The notes: generated by a model from the letters alone, not told the origin. Positions 17,510-27,059 are shown, numbered from the stretch's first letter. The stretch is DNA of 64,000 nt from Brucella pecoris (GCF_006376675.1 NZ_VEWK01000008.1:1-64000), one strand, 5' to 3'. Numbers and translations: made by a program.

Positions 17510-18898
17510 ATGTCGAATCCTGCCGATTTGTCAGCCGTCGAACTCGTGGCCGCCTATAAGGCGAAGTCGCTTTCGCCGGTCGAGGTCACCGAAGCTGTCA
17601 TCACCCGCATCGACGCCTGTGAGCCGAAGCTGAATGCGCTTTGGGCTTATGATCCGGATGCCGCGCGGGCGGCGGCCAAGGCCTCGGAATCGCGCTGGTC
17701 GAAAGGTGAACCTGCCGGTCCCATCGATGGTGTGCCGCTGACGATCAAGGAGAATATCGCGACGGAAGGGACAGCGGTTCCGCTTGGCTGCGCGGCGCTG
17801 CCGCTGAAGCCTGCCGCCGCTGATGCACCGCCTGCGGCGCGCACCCGCGAGGCTGGCGGCGTGCTGCTCGCCAAGACCACCATGCCGGATCTCGGCATGT
17901 TATCTTCGGGCCTGTCGAGCTTCCACAAACTGGCGCGCAATCCATGGAACCTCAACACCAATCCGGGCGGTTCGAGCGCGGGCGCAGGCAGCGCCGGTGC
18001 TGCCGGTTATGGCCCGTTGCACATTGGCACCGACATTGGCGGCTCCATTCGCCTGCCTGCTGGCTGGTGCGGTCTCGTCGGTCTGAAACCGTCCTTCGGG
18101 CGCATTCCGATTGATCCGCCATTCCTCGGTCGCGTTGCCGGGCCGATGACTCGCACGGTTGCCGACAGCGCGCTCTATATGTCGGTGCTGTCGCGGCCGG
18201 ACCGTCGTGATGGCATGAGCCTGCCTTATCAGGACATCGACTGGATGAGCCTCGGCCTCGATGTAAAGGGCCTGAAGATCGGTCTATGGCTTGATGCCGG
18301 TTTCGGTGAGCCGACAGGCGATGAAACCCGCGCTGCCGTAGAAGCCGCAGCCAAGCTTTTTGCTGATGCAGGCGCGATTATCGAGCCCGTGGCACCGTTC
18401 GTGAACCGTACCATGATCGACGGTCTGGATCGCTTCTGGCGTGCGCGTTCATGGTCGGACATCAAGAAGATGACGCCGGAAAACCGTGCGAAGATTCTGC
18501 CTTATATCTATCAATGGACGGAGACTGCAGAAGGCCTGACCGGCGAAGAAGTGTATCTCGGTTTTGCGCAGATGGATGCCATGCGCAATGCAGCGCTTGC
18601 AGCTTCCAAGGGCTTCGACTTCATCCTGTCACCGACCGCTCCGATGCCGACCTATCCAGCAGAGTGGGCATCTCCGGTCAATGATCCGCAGCGTCCGTTC
18701 GAACATATCGCCTTCACCGTTGCGATGAACATGTCGGAACAACCGGCGGTCTCGATCAATTGCGGCTATACATCGTCGGGACTGCCAATAGGCTTGCAGA
18801 TTTTCGGCCAGCGTTTCGACGATCTGGGCGTGTTGCGTCTCGCTCAAGCTTATGAAGATATGCGGCCAGCGCAACGCCCATGGCCGGTTCTCGTCTGA
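17510..18898 (+). CDS. Amidase, amidase-signature family
   Basis: 462 residues. The Ser-cisSer-Lys triad is Lys80 (VPLTIKENIA), Ser155 (NPGGSSAGAG) and Ser179 (TDIGGSIRLPA); the 24-residue gap between the two serines is standard. No signal peptide is seen, so it acts in the cytosol. The start at 17510 has TTGAGG nine bases upstream. As the last gene of the ABC operon it probably hydrolyses an amide bond in the imported compound. The product could then feed the SDR and aldehyde dehydrogenase encoded upstream, but the order of steps is not shown by the sequence. It is not GatA: gatC and gatB are absent. Confidence 0.9.
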   Translation: MSNPADLSAVELVAAYKAKSLSPVEVTEAVITRIDACEPKLNALWAYDPDAARAAAKASESRWSKGEPAGPIDGVPLTIKENIATEGTAVPLGCAALPLKPAAADAPPAARTREAGGVLLAKTTMPDLGMLSSGLSSFHKLARNPWNLNTNPGGSSAGAGSAGAAGYGPLHIGTDIGGSIRLPAGWCGLVGLKPSFGRIPIDPPFLGRVAGPMTRTVADSALYMSVLSRPDRRDGMSLPYQDIDWMSLGLDVKGLKIGLWLDAGFGEPTGDETRAAVEAAAKLFADAGAIIEPVAPFVNRTMIDGLDRFWRARSWSDIKKMTPENRAKILPYIYQWTETAEGLTGEEVYLGFAQMDAMRNAALAASKGFDFILSPTAPMPTYPAEWASPVNDPQRPFEHIAFTVAMNMSEQPAVSINCGYTSSGLPIGLQIFGQRFDDLGVLRLAQAYEDMRPAQRPWPVLV

Positions 18899-18908
18899 TC
18901 GCCAAACG

Positions 18909-19053
18909 CATCCCTCATCCTGAGGAGGCGCGAAGCGCCGTCTCGAAGGGCGAGGGGTGCGAGCGGTAAGGTTAGAGTTTTGTCCCACCTTCTCCTCACC
19001 CTTCGAGACGATGTCCTTCGACAAGCTCAGGACCTCTCCTCAGGATGAGGGGG
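18909..19053. repeat. Family B palindromic repeats, two copies in opposite orientation
   Basis: A copy at about 18911-18955 reads ccctcatcctgaggaggcgc and then gaagcgccgtctcgaaggg. An inverted, longer copy at about 18994-19053 reads cacccttcgagacg and ends in ctcctcaggatgaggggg. The pair separates the convergent amidase and exonuclease genes and could fold into one large stem. The 170-bp gap holds nothing else I can name. Confidence 0.8.
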
Positions 19054-19068
19054 CGTACCCCATCTTTT

Positions 19069-20067
19069 CTATTTACCGGGCCTGAGTGGCGCGCGTTCCT
19101 TGTAGCGATCCACGGCGGTAAGCTTCTGGATCAGCGGATCGGCATCGCGCCAGCCGTAAATCTCGGTGCGCAGATAATCGAGCTCGGCGTCGAGTTCATC
19201 CTCGCCGATCTCCGTCCACCACGATTTCGGGCGTCCGTCACTGCCATCCGACCAGCGATAGCGGCGTTCTTTCAGCTTGTCCTTCATGTCGAAGGGGCTG
19301 TTTTCGGCATAGATGCGCAGTCGCGATTTCTGGCTGGCTTTCAGCAGCTCGGCAAAGGGCGTGATTTCGCCCGACTGCTCCTTCAACACCGCGAGCAGTG
19401 CCTGACAATCATCCTCGGCACGGTGCCCGTTATGAAAATAACCGCTCTGGCCGATCAGATAGCCAAGCTTGGTGCCTTCAAAACCACGTGCCGTCCAGTC
19501 GATTTCCTTGACCGAGCAGGCCCATGGCTTGTCGGCGAAAGCGATTGAGAAACGTTCGAGAAATGGACGGTCAAAACCGGCATTATGCGCAATGATGATA
19601 TCGGCTTCGGTGATGAGTGCGTTCAGCTTCTCGCGCGGGATCGTCTGGCCCTTTACCATCTCGTCGGTAATACCGGTGATGCGGGTAATGTCAGCGGGGA
19701 TTGGCTTCGACGGTTCCTGCAGCGCGCCGAAAGTGGCGCAGACGTCGCCGATGGAGCCATCGTCGGCATAGCGGAAGGCGACGGCGCCGATTTCGATGAT
19801 TTCTTCCTGCGCCGCACTGAGGCCGGTGGTTTCCGTATCGACAACTACGCCGAGACGGGGAAAGGCAACCATGTCAGCATCCGGTACTGTCGGCGGCGGA
19901 TCGAGCCGCTGCAAGATGCGATAACGTCCGCTATCTTTCAGGCGCTGCACCATTTCTGCTTCATCGATGCCCGTCGTCTTGCCGGATTTGGCGCGGGCAG
20001 GGCGCAGTTCTGCCCGTTCCTCTCCTTCCGCTGGGGAAAGAGCAAAAAGGTCGAACTGATGGCGCAT
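19069..20067 (-). CDS. 3'-5' exonuclease of the DEDDh (DnaQ-like) family
   Basis: 332 residues. The nuclease motifs are VVVDTETTGL (Asp, Glu), IIIAHNAGFDRPFLERF (Asp) and GHRAEDDCQALL (His, Asp). A region before them (about 1-80) and a tail after (230-332, with WWTEIGEDELDAELDYLRTE) are not part of the domain. It resembles the proteins named 'DNA polymerase III subunit epsilon-like' in Brucellaceae that lie away from the true dnaQ. The start at 20067 has GGAGAAG four bases upstream. It is divergent from the L-2-hydroxyglutarate oxidase gene. Confidence 0.85.
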   Translation of the reverse strand: MRHQFDLFALSPAEGEERAELRPARAKSGKTTGIDEAEMVQRLKDSGRYRILQRLDPPPTVPDADMVAFPRLGVVVDTETTGLSAAQEEIIEIGAVAFRYADDGSIGDVCATFGALQEPSKPIPADITRITGITDEMVKGQTIPREKLNALITEADIIIAHNAGFDRPFLERFSIAFADKPWACSVKEIDWTARGFEGTKLGYLIGQSGYFHNGHRAEDDCQALLAVLKEQSGEITPFAELLKASQKSRLRIYAENSPFDMKDKLKERRYRWSDGSDGRPKSWWTEIGEDELDAELDYLRTEIYGWRDADPLIQKLTAVDRYKERAPLRPGK

Positions 20068-20220
20068 GGAACTTCTCCGCATGGGGGAACGGGTTTGACA
20101 AAGAATGCCATTTTGCGGTGCTGCAACCAAGGCCGCAATCGTATAAGTAACAGGTAATCATCCTGTCGAGCGGTAGCAAGGCAGGCTTTTGCGTCGGAAA
20201 AGGGCAAGAGGAGGGACGTC

Positions 20221-21435
20221 TTGGCAGATTATGATTATTGCGTCATCGGCGGCGGTATTGTCGGACTTGCGACTGCAAAAGCCATGCAGGAAGCAGAGCC
20301 GGGCGCAAGGATCATTCTGCTGGAGAAGGAAAGCGACTTTGCTCGCCACCAGACAGGACAAAATAGCGGTGTCATTCATGCCGGCATCTATTATCAGCCG
20401 GGTTCATTGAAAGCGCAGCTATGTCGGGCAGGCGCCGAAGCCACGAAGGCTTTTTGCAGACAATATTCCATTCCGTTCGAAACATGCGGCAAGCTTCTGG
20501 TGGCAACCTCTCCGCAGGAGGTCGAACGCATGGAGGCTCTGGCCAAGCGCGCAATCCAGAACGATATCACGTTCCAGCATGTGGATCGGCAGGCGCTACG
20601 CGAGGTCGAGCCTGCGGTTTCAGGGCTCGAAGCACTCCTCGTTCCGGCGACAGGTATTGTCGACTATGCAAAAGTATCGCGGGCCATGGCTGCGGAGATC
20701 ATCGAGCGTGGCGGGATCGTACGGCTCAATTCGCCGGTCACGGTAATCCGGGAGGATGACAGGGGCGTTACTGTAACGGCGAATGGGGAGATCGTGCGCG
20801 CTTCCAGATTGGTCGCATGTGCCGGATTGCAGTCAGACCGCATCGCGAGGCTTGCCGGACTGGATATCAGCCATCGCATCGTTCCGTTTCGCGGTGAATA
20901 CTACACCTTACCGCAATCGAAGGCGAATATCGTCAAGCATTTGATCTATCCGATCCCCGATCCCGACCTGCCATTTCTCGGCATTCATCTGACGCGGACG
21001 ATTGACGGCGGCGTGACCGTCGGACCGAATGCGGTTCTGGGTTTCTCCCGCGAAGGATATGACAAAGGTAGTTTTCGCGCAGGCGATGTCGCGGATATGT
21101 CGACGTTTCCGGGCTTCTGGAAAATGGCGAGGAAGAACTGGCGCTCGGCACTATCCGAGTTCAGCAATTCCGCATCTCGAACACGCTATCTGAAGGAATG
21201 CCGGAAATATTGCCCGACACTGGAGCTTTCCGATCTTGGTGCACCGGGAGCTGGCATACGGGCGCAAGCCGTCCTTGATGACGGCACACTGGTACATGAT
21301 TTTCTCTTCAAGGAGACGGAGAGAATGCTTCATGTATGCAATGCGCCGTCACCGGCCGCGACGTCTTCCATTCCTATCGGTCGCATGATTGCCGAAAAGC
21401 TTCTGGGGATAAATCTGACGGTAAAAACTGCGTGA
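20221..21435 (+). CDS. lhgO: L-2-hydroxyglutarate oxidase
   Basis: 404 residues, FAD-dependent, DAO family. The dinucleotide fold is at the N-terminus (YCVIGGGIVGLATAKAM), followed by the LhgO signature RHQTGQNSGVIHAGIYY. PFRGEYYTL, VGPNAVLGFSREGY and the C-terminal NAPSPAATSSIPIG are also typical. The enzyme oxidises L-2-hydroxyglutarate to 2-oxoglutarate at the membrane and passes electrons to the respiratory chain; it repairs a side product of central metabolism. The start is TTG at 20221 with GAGGAGGG five bases or so upstream. No csiD or gab genes accompany it. Confidence 0.93.
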   Translation: MADYDYCVIGGGIVGLATAKAMQEAEPGARIILLEKESDFARHQTGQNSGVIHAGIYYQPGSLKAQLCRAGAEATKAFCRQYSIPFETCGKLLVATSPQEVERMEALAKRAIQNDITFQHVDRQALREVEPAVSGLEALLVPATGIVDYAKVSRAMAAEIIERGGIVRLNSPVTVIREDDRGVTVTANGEIVRASRLVACAGLQSDRIARLAGLDISHRIVPFRGEYYTLPQSKANIVKHLIYPIPDPDLPFLGIHLTRTIDGGVTVGPNAVLGFSREGYDKGSFRAGDVADMSTFPGFWKMARKNWRSALSEFSNSASRTRYLKECRKYCPTLELSDLGAPGAGIRAQAVLDDGTLVHDFLFKETERMLHVCNAPSPAATSSIPIGRMIAEKLLGINLTVKTA

Positions 21436-21635
21436 AAAGAGGCTTTCACCGAATCATGTTGTTTTCAATTTATTTTTAGCAATCGCTTATTCTCAATGCT
21501 GCTCTTTTAGGTTTTAGTGTTCATCTATATTGCAATCTAACAACTTGACTTTGATGTTGGTTTGTAATTGCACATGGGGTTCTATTTGAAATAGCGTTTT
21601 CGCATTCTCATTTTCAACCGATTTAGGGCCTGTAC

Positions 21636-22805
21636 GTGAAGTTTGTGCCGCCGCTGGTAGTATTGCTGTTTGCTGCGACGATGTTGGGCATCTGGATGCT
21701 CGACACGAAGCGCAGGCATCTTTTGCTTTTCGGCCTGAGCTTTGCCAGCTTTGCTTTTGGACTTCTGGTCCCGATATCGCTGATCTCGAACAGCCTTACC
21801 CTGACCTCGCCGATTGCCACGACTTTTCATTTTATGGGCGGCTGGCTGCTATGCGAAGGTGTGATGATACGCATGGGCGGGCGATATTCCCGCCTGGCGT
21901 CAGGCTTGATAGGGCTCGGTCTCCTTGGTGCGATGATCTATTTCATCGCGAATGATACGAGCTATGCGCGGATTGCGCCTGCGGTGCAGTTGACTCTGGG
22001 CAGTCTGGTGGCCGTTCTTTGCATTCAGGCGCGCGATCTCGCACACCGAAGCTGGATCGAGCGCGTGCTGTTTGGCGCATTGCTGCTGTTGACGGTGCAT
22101 TTCTATGTACAGGCTGGAATGGCGCTAGGGCTTTCCCCCGAAATTGCACGACCTTCCGAGCTGATACATTCGCGCTATTGGCAAGGCATCATGATATTCG
22201 GTGCCTTTGCTGGCGTCTTTGCCGGGCTTGTTCTTCTGGTGGTGACGACTTCCGATGTGGTGAAGGAGTTGCAGGCGGAGCGCGACTCCGACCCGCTGAC
22301 CGGTGTTTTCAATCGTCGTGGTCTTGAGCGTCACGCGCATCTGCGCCTGGCCGAGGCCCAGCGCGGTGATTATGGGGTCATCATCGCCGATATAGACCAC
22401 TTCAAGTCAATCAATGATGAGTTGGGCCATGCGACCGGCGATCAGGTTCTGGTCGAGTTCGCCCGCATCCTGCAAACGTCGGCAGCAAACACGACGATTG
22501 TCGGGCGCATCGGTGGTGAAGAGTTTGTTCTTCTGGTTCATGGCGATGCAGAGACATGCGAGCGACTGGGCAACAGGCTCTGCGGACGCGTCGCCCGCCA
22601 CAGTTTTCCCATGCTGCCTGCAGGGCGCCAACTGACATGCAGTTTCGGTATCGCCATGGTGCGCGGTGGTGAGACACTATGGGAAACGGCGGCCCGTGCC
22701 GATCTTGCCCTGATGCGTGTAAAGCATCGCGGACGCAATCGCGTGGCCGTGGAGGGATTGGAATTCCCGAGCGCCACGCAGGGCGCCTATCTCCTGACCG
22801 CCTGA
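21636..22805 (+). CDS. Membrane-bound diguanylate cyclase (GGDEF domain)
   Basis: 389 residues, GTG start. The first 200 residues form six or so membrane helices with no named sensor domain that I can place. The GGDEF domain (about 225-375) has DPLTGVFNRRGLE, IADIDHFKSINDELGHATGD and the active-site loop RIGGEEFVLL, so catalysis of c-di-GMP from two GTP is likely. The RxxD inhibitory site, expected five residues before GGEEF, is absent (the residues there are NTTIVG). The gene stands alone. Confidence 0.9.
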   Translation: MKFVPPLVVLLFAATMLGIWMLDTKRRHLLLFGLSFASFAFGLLVPISLISNSLTLTSPIATTFHFMGGWLLCEGVMIRMGGRYSRLASGLIGLGLLGAMIYFIANDTSYARIAPAVQLTLGSLVAVLCIQARDLAHRSWIERVLFGALLLLTVHFYVQAGMALGLSPEIARPSELIHSRYWQGIMIFGAFAGVFAGLVLLVVTTSDVVKELQAERDSDPLTGVFNRRGLERHAHLRLAEAQRGDYGVIIADIDHFKSINDELGHATGDQVLVEFARILQTSAANTTIVGRIGGEEFVLLVHGDAETCERLGNRLCGRVARHSFPMLPAGRQLTCSFGIAMVRGGETLWETAARADLALMRVKHRGRNRVAVEGLEFPSATQGAYLLTA

Positions 22806-22984
22806 ATTGTTTTCCGAGGCCCGCTGAACCGGATTTCTTCATCCCGTAAAGGATTTGGTTACCATAATTGACGATGCTGGAGGCGACCTTCCAGTCACCG
22901 TCTTGTCATGTCTTGTTCGTCTTTTTGCCGAACTGACATGCAAGGCGGTGCCGCGAAAGTTGATCTTCACTCGGATTTTGTATC

Positions 22985-24259
22985 ATGGCGTGTGTAACAG
23001 AAGTGTATGACTACGCGGCACCGCGCAGCAACGGCATCAGGCTTCCATTCGGTTTCAGGGGTTTTACGCGCGTTGCGGTCTTCGCCGTGACGGGCCTCGT
23101 GGCCGGTAGCTGGATGATGACGGCGCTCGGCACGCTTGAAACGATCGTGCCGGCCTTTGCGCCTGTCGCTCCGATCATGCGCCGGGTTTCGTTGACAGCG
23201 CCGCAGGCACTTGCAGTCGTTGATCACAAGATCGCGCCATCACGGAAGATCAGGCAAAGTTTCATCAATGCCTACACTGCCGATACGGCCTATTCCAATC
23301 TCGACTGGCGCCGCACCAAAGGCGCGAGCGATGAACCGATCATTGCCGACATTGGGCCTGACTCCGTGATCGAGGACAAACCCGTCGATACGGCCTCTCT
23401 TGTCGAATTGCGCGCTGACCGCGTCCGGCGCGAAGAGCCTGTTGTGGCGAGAGTGGGGCAAGAGCAACCGGCTGCGACTACCGGTACGAACGTGGTCGCC
23501 TATGCGCCGATGCCGACCGCAGCGGCAGCTGCGTCGGCTTTCAGCAAGATAGCGCCTCTTTCGCAAGCAGAAGAAGCGGATGCCGTTGAAATGCAGGCGA
23601 ACCTTCCCGCCGGCATTGCTGTTCCTGTTCCGCAACTCGCTCCGGATCAGAAGACCGATATGGCTGCAGAAGACGAGGCCGCCCGCGACGCGTTCCTGCC
23701 CGATGATGTACCGTTACCAGGCGCCAAGCCTTCGCTGCGTCGCTCCCGTATGCATGAGAAGACCGAACTCGCCTATGCGCCGGAAAGCGGTGCAACCGAG
23801 GAGCCACGCCCCGGCCTGTTCAGCCCGCTTCTCAATCAGGCTTCGCGCAGCAAAGTCGCTATCTATGACATTTCAGCAGCTACCGTTTATCTGCCGGGCG
23901 GAGAACGCCTGGAAGCACATTCCGGCCTCGGCCCGATGCGTGATAACCCGCGCTATGTGAACCAGAAGAACCGCGGGCCCACGCCGCCGCATACCTATGA
24001 TCTGCGCATGCGCGAGGCGCTGTTCCATGGTGTCGAGGCGATCCGCCTTACGCCCGTTGACGGCAATAACCGCTATAATCGCGATGGTCTGCTGGCGCAT
24101 ACTTTTATGTTGGGGCGCCGTGGTGATTCCAACGGTTGTGTGGTGTTCAAGGACTACGCCCGCTTCCTGCGTGCCTTCAAGCGCGGTGAGTTCAACAAGA
24201 TGGTTGTCGTCACGCGAATGCAGTCTTCGAAGCCTGCGCGGATCGCATCGCTTTTCTGA
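22985..24259 (+). CDS. Membrane-anchored DUF2778 protein, L,D-transpeptidase-like
   Basis: 424 residues. One membrane segment lies near residues 28-50 (VAVFAVTGLVAGSWMMTALG). A long Ala/Pro/Glu-rich linker follows to about residue 285. The C-terminal DUF2778 domain (about 290-415) shows AHSGLGPMRDNPRYV, GPTPPHTYDL, HGVEAIRLTP, GLLAHTFMLG and DSNGCVVFKDY. The last two give the His and Cys expected of an L,D-transpeptidase-type site. DUF2778 also occurs in the T6SS effector Tlde1, which attacks peptidoglycan, but here there is no T6SS or immunity gene beside it. A housekeeping role in periplasmic wall modification is more likely. Confidence 0.7.
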   Translation: MACVTEVYDYAAPRSNGIRLPFGFRGFTRVAVFAVTGLVAGSWMMTALGTLETIVPAFAPVAPIMRRVSLTAPQALAVVDHKIAPSRKIRQSFINAYTADTAYSNLDWRRTKGASDEPIIADIGPDSVIEDKPVDTASLVELRADRVRREEPVVARVGQEQPAATTGTNVVAYAPMPTAAAAASAFSKIAPLSQAEEADAVEMQANLPAGIAVPVPQLAPDQKTDMAAEDEAARDAFLPDDVPLPGAKPSLRRSRMHEKTELAYAPESGATEEPRPGLFSPLLNQASRSKVAIYDISAATVYLPGGERLEAHSGLGPMRDNPRYVNQKNRGPTPPHTYDLRMREALFHGVEAIRLTPVDGNNRYNRDGLLAHTFMLGRRGDSNGCVVFKDYARFLRAFKRGEFNKMVVVTRMQSSKPARIASLF

Positions 24260-24372
24260 CAAATCGCGCGTCGTGAGACGATCTTTCGAATGATGGTGCA
24301 TCACAAAGAAATGTGATCCCCAGTTTCTTGCGAGGCGCGCCAGAATTGGTAGAAATCTTTCATCGAAACTGA

Positions 24373-24990
<618 letters not shown>

Positions 24991-24992
24991 AA

Positions 24993-25028
24993 AATCAAAG
25001 CCGGAGGCCCAAACCTCCGGCTTTGATT
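24993..25028. terminator. Hairpin between gst and tRNA-Ser
   Basis: AATCAAAGCCGGAGG (24993-25007) pairs perfectly with CCTCCGGCTTTGATT (25014-25028) around CCCAAA. There is no long T tail in either direction beyond TTTGATT, but position and strength suggest a shared terminator for the convergent gst and tRNA-Ser genes. Confidence 0.8.
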
Positions 25029-25102
25029 ACCTTGGCTACAGACGCAGCAATTGCCTACTGCGTTCATAGGTGCATCTCTTGTCAATTCTTGGGAAGATCA
25101 AA

Positions 25103-25192
25103 TGGCGGAGAGAGCGGGATTCGAACCCGCGATACGGTTCCCCGTATACACACTTTCCAGGCGTGCGCCTTCAACCACTCGGCCACCTCTCC
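25103..25192 (-). tRNA. tRNA-Ser, anticodon GGA
   Basis: A 90-nt class II tRNA on the minus strand. The acceptor arms are GGAGAGG and the matching CTCTCC, the anticodon loop CTGGAAA gives anticodon GGA, and a long variable arm (TATACGGGGAACCGTAT) is typical of serine tRNAs. The T arm has GGGTTCGAATCCC, and CCA is encoded at the end. Confidence 0.97.
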
Positions 25193-25566
25193 GTCCGCCT
25201 TGCTGTCGGGAAACCGTGTATCACGGTGAAAACTGACTGCAAACGTGGCACCGCTTTTCGAAACAGGCGCTGGTTAATCGCCAACTAGCGGGTGCGGCGC
25301 GAATATAGCCAGAAAATGCATATGTTCAACAGCTATTTGCAAGTTTTTGTGCCTAAATCACCGAGCCTGTGCAAAGAACGGTATATGAGGCGTAACCATA
25401 TGTAATTATTTGGCTTTATTTTAATCGTGCAATTGTGTTGCTGCGTGGCTTTGAGTCTGACGGGCTCTGTGTGCTATGCTTTAGCAACATCAAAAAGACA
25501 AATCCTCGGATGACCGGGCTGAAAACCGGTGCCGAGATCAGGGTAGGAATTCCGGGGCAGAGAATC
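25193..25566. promoter_or_regulatory. Intergenic region with a possible promoter
   Basis: 374 bp. The right part holds TTGAGT (25451-25456) and TATGCT (25475-25480), 18 bases apart, a plausible promoter for the small membrane protein and msrA. The left part should contain the promoter of tRNA-Ser; I see no clear boxes. Nothing else was found. Confidence 0.35.
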
Positions 25567-25890
25567 GTGATCCGATTTGTATTGCGTGGTTTTGCGGTTG
25601 TTTTTCTGGCTTTGGCTGTGATTTTCGCGGTCCTTGATGGTGCGCGTTCCGTCGGAGCATCACAGTTCACGGCAAAACCACTTTTGTCCATGTGGTCGCG
25701 TAATGCGCCCGAGACATTGGCCGATGCAGAAACCTTCGTGACGCACTATATAGGGGCAGGAGCCTGGAATGCAGTCTGCATTCCGCTGCTTGAGCAACCG
25801 GGCTGGCTTCTTTTCGGCATTCTCGCCCTTTTATTCTATGCAATCGGTCATCGTCGGGAGCGCCCTCTGGGACGCTTCACCGCTCGATAA
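25567..25890 (+). CDS. Small membrane protein of unknown function
   Basis: 107 residues from a GTG start, which has GGGG about nine bases upstream; the open frame extends further back but without membrane or conserved-looking sequence. Two membrane segments are visible: [20 protein letters not shown] near the N-terminus and [14 protein letters not shown] near the C-terminus. Between them lies a soluble stretch ([15 protein letters not shown]). I do not recognise the family, although similar short proteins occur beside msrA in Brucellaceae as far as I recall. It ends 16 bp before msrA and is probably co-transcribed with it. Confidence 0.6.
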   Translation: MIRFVLRGFAVVFLALAVIFAVLDGARSVGASQFTAKPLLSMWSRNAPETLADAETFVTHYIGAGAWNAVCIPLLEQPGWLLFGILALLFYAIGHRRERPLGRFTAR

Positions 25891-25906
25891 TCAGGAGGTG
25901 GAGACC

Positions 25907-26563
25907 ATGAGTTTCTTGGACAGCTATCGCAAGAAGACGCAGATGCCTTCGTCGGATGAGGCCTTGCCCGGACGCGCGCAACCGATCCCGACATCCGTGA
26001 CCCACTTCGTTAACGGTCGTCCGCTGAAAGGCCCCTGGCCGGAAGGCTACAAGCAGGTTCTGTTCGGAATGGGCTGTTTCTGGGGTGCCGAGCGCCTGTT
26101 CTGGCAGGTGCCGGGTGTTTATGTCACCGCTGTCGGCTATGCGGGCGGCTCGACGCCCAACCCCACCTATGAGGAAACCTGCACCGGACTGACTGGTCAT
26201 GCCGAAGTTGTGCTTGTGGTCTACGATCCCAACGTCGTGAGCCTCGATGAGTTGCTGACCCTGTTCTGGGAGGAGCACGATCCAACCCAGGGCATGCGGC
26301 AGGGCAACGATATAGGCACGACCTATCGTTCGGTCATCTATACGTTCGACAAGGCGGATCGTGACGTGGCGGAAAAGAGCCGTGAAGCCTATTCGCAGGC
26401 GCTTGCTGCCCGTGATCTCGGTCCGATCACCACGGAAATCGAGGATGCGCCGGAACTCTATTATGCCGAGGACTATCACCAGCAATATCTGGCGAAGAAC
26501 CCGAATGGTTATTGCGGATTGCGCGGCACCGGCGTGAGCTGCCCGATCCCGTTGGCACAATAA
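25907..26563 (+). CDS. msrA: Peptide methionine sulfoxide reductase MsrA
   Basis: 218 residues. The active site is [13 protein letters not shown] with the catalytic Cys about residue 53, followed by [20 protein letters not shown], and the recycling cysteines are in [12 protein letters not shown]. It reduces the S form of methionine sulfoxide in damaged proteins using thioredoxin, in the cytosol. The start at 25907 has AGGAGG at 25893-25898. It follows the small membrane protein gene and ends in a strong terminator. Confidence 0.95.
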   Translation: MSFLDSYRKKTQMPSSDEALPGRAQPIPTSVTHFVNGRPLKGPWPEGYKQVLFGMGCFWGAERLFWQVPGVYVTAVGYAGGSTPNPTYEETCTGLTGHAEVVLVVYDPNVVSLDELLTLFWEEHDPTQGMRQGNDIGTTYRSVIYTFDKADRDVAEKSREAYSQALAARDLGPITTEIEDAPELYYAEDYHQQYLAKNPNGYCGLRGTGVSCPIPLAQ

Positions 26564-26580
26564 GCGGGTTGTAATCAACA

Positions 26581-26614
26581 GATCGCGCGGTCCTTACCGC
26601 GCGGTCTGTTTTTT
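26581..26614 (+). terminator. Rho-independent terminator of msrA
   Basis: An 11-bp stem (26581-26591 with 26596-26606, GATCGCGCGGT against ACCGCGCGGTC) with a CCTT loop and six T residues at 26609-26614. The stop codon of the convergent acetyltransferase gene begins in its loop, so the hairpin also encodes the last residues of that protein. Confidence 0.9.
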
Positions 26615-27055
26615 CAGGATCAACATCCCGGCATAGTCGCCTTCCAGATGCTCGAAATCGCTCCAACCTATTTGCCGGTATAGGTCCGGCTTGTTCGTAT
26701 AGAGATAGATTTCTCCATAGCCGAGTTCCTGCGCGGCGTCCTCGATGGCGCTGACAAGACCTTTGGCAATGCCTTTGCCGCGATAGTCGGGTGCGACGAA
26801 CACGCTCGCCACCCAAGGCTTCAGATGTGGATGGGTTTCCAGATCGCTGTGGATCAGAAGGGCAAGACCGGCGGGTTGCCCGTTCCAAAGCGCGACCCGT
26901 GCCGCCTGTCCATCGTTTTCGCGGGAAATTTCGCCGAAAGCCTTGGCTGTCTGCTCAAGGGATGAACCGGAAAATTCGCCCCATTCCGCATGGTTCCATG
27001 CGGCACAGATGGGCACGAGATCGGGACGCTCAGCGAGGGAGGCGATCTGGAGCAT
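26594..27055 (-). CDS. GNAT-family N-acetyltransferase
   Basis: 153 residues. The acetyl-CoA site reads VFVAPDYRGKGIAKGLVSAI (motif A), and the C-terminal YTNKPDLYRQIGWS is the usual final strand and helix. The N-terminal half (LVPICAAWNHAEWGEFSGSS) is typical of a group of uncharacterised GNAT proteins. The substrate is unknown. The gene starts four bases after slyX stops, so the two form an operon. Its 3' end lies inside the msrA terminator. Confidence 0.88.
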   Translation of the reverse strand: MLQIASLAERPDLVPICAAWNHAEWGEFSGSSLEQTAKAFGEISRENDGQAARVALWNGQPAGLALLIHSDLETHPHLKPWVASVFVAPDYRGKGIAKGLVSAIEDAAQELGYGEIYLYTNKPDLYRQIGWSDFEHLEGDYAGMLILKKQTAR

Positions 27056-27059
27056 GGCT

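Noticed and set aside
9280..18898. Horizontal-transfer island
   Set aside because: Composition looks like the rest of the window, no tRNA, integrase or direct repeats flank it; family B repeats at the right end also occur elsewhere.
23541..23807. Possible toxin or immunity gene near the DUF2778 protein
   Set aside because: The only frames there are antisense shadows; no T6SS component or immunity-like signal-peptide gene was found on either side.
25023..25288. Three plus-strand open frames across tRNA-Ser
   Set aside because: They are reads of the complementary strand of the tRNA and its flanks.
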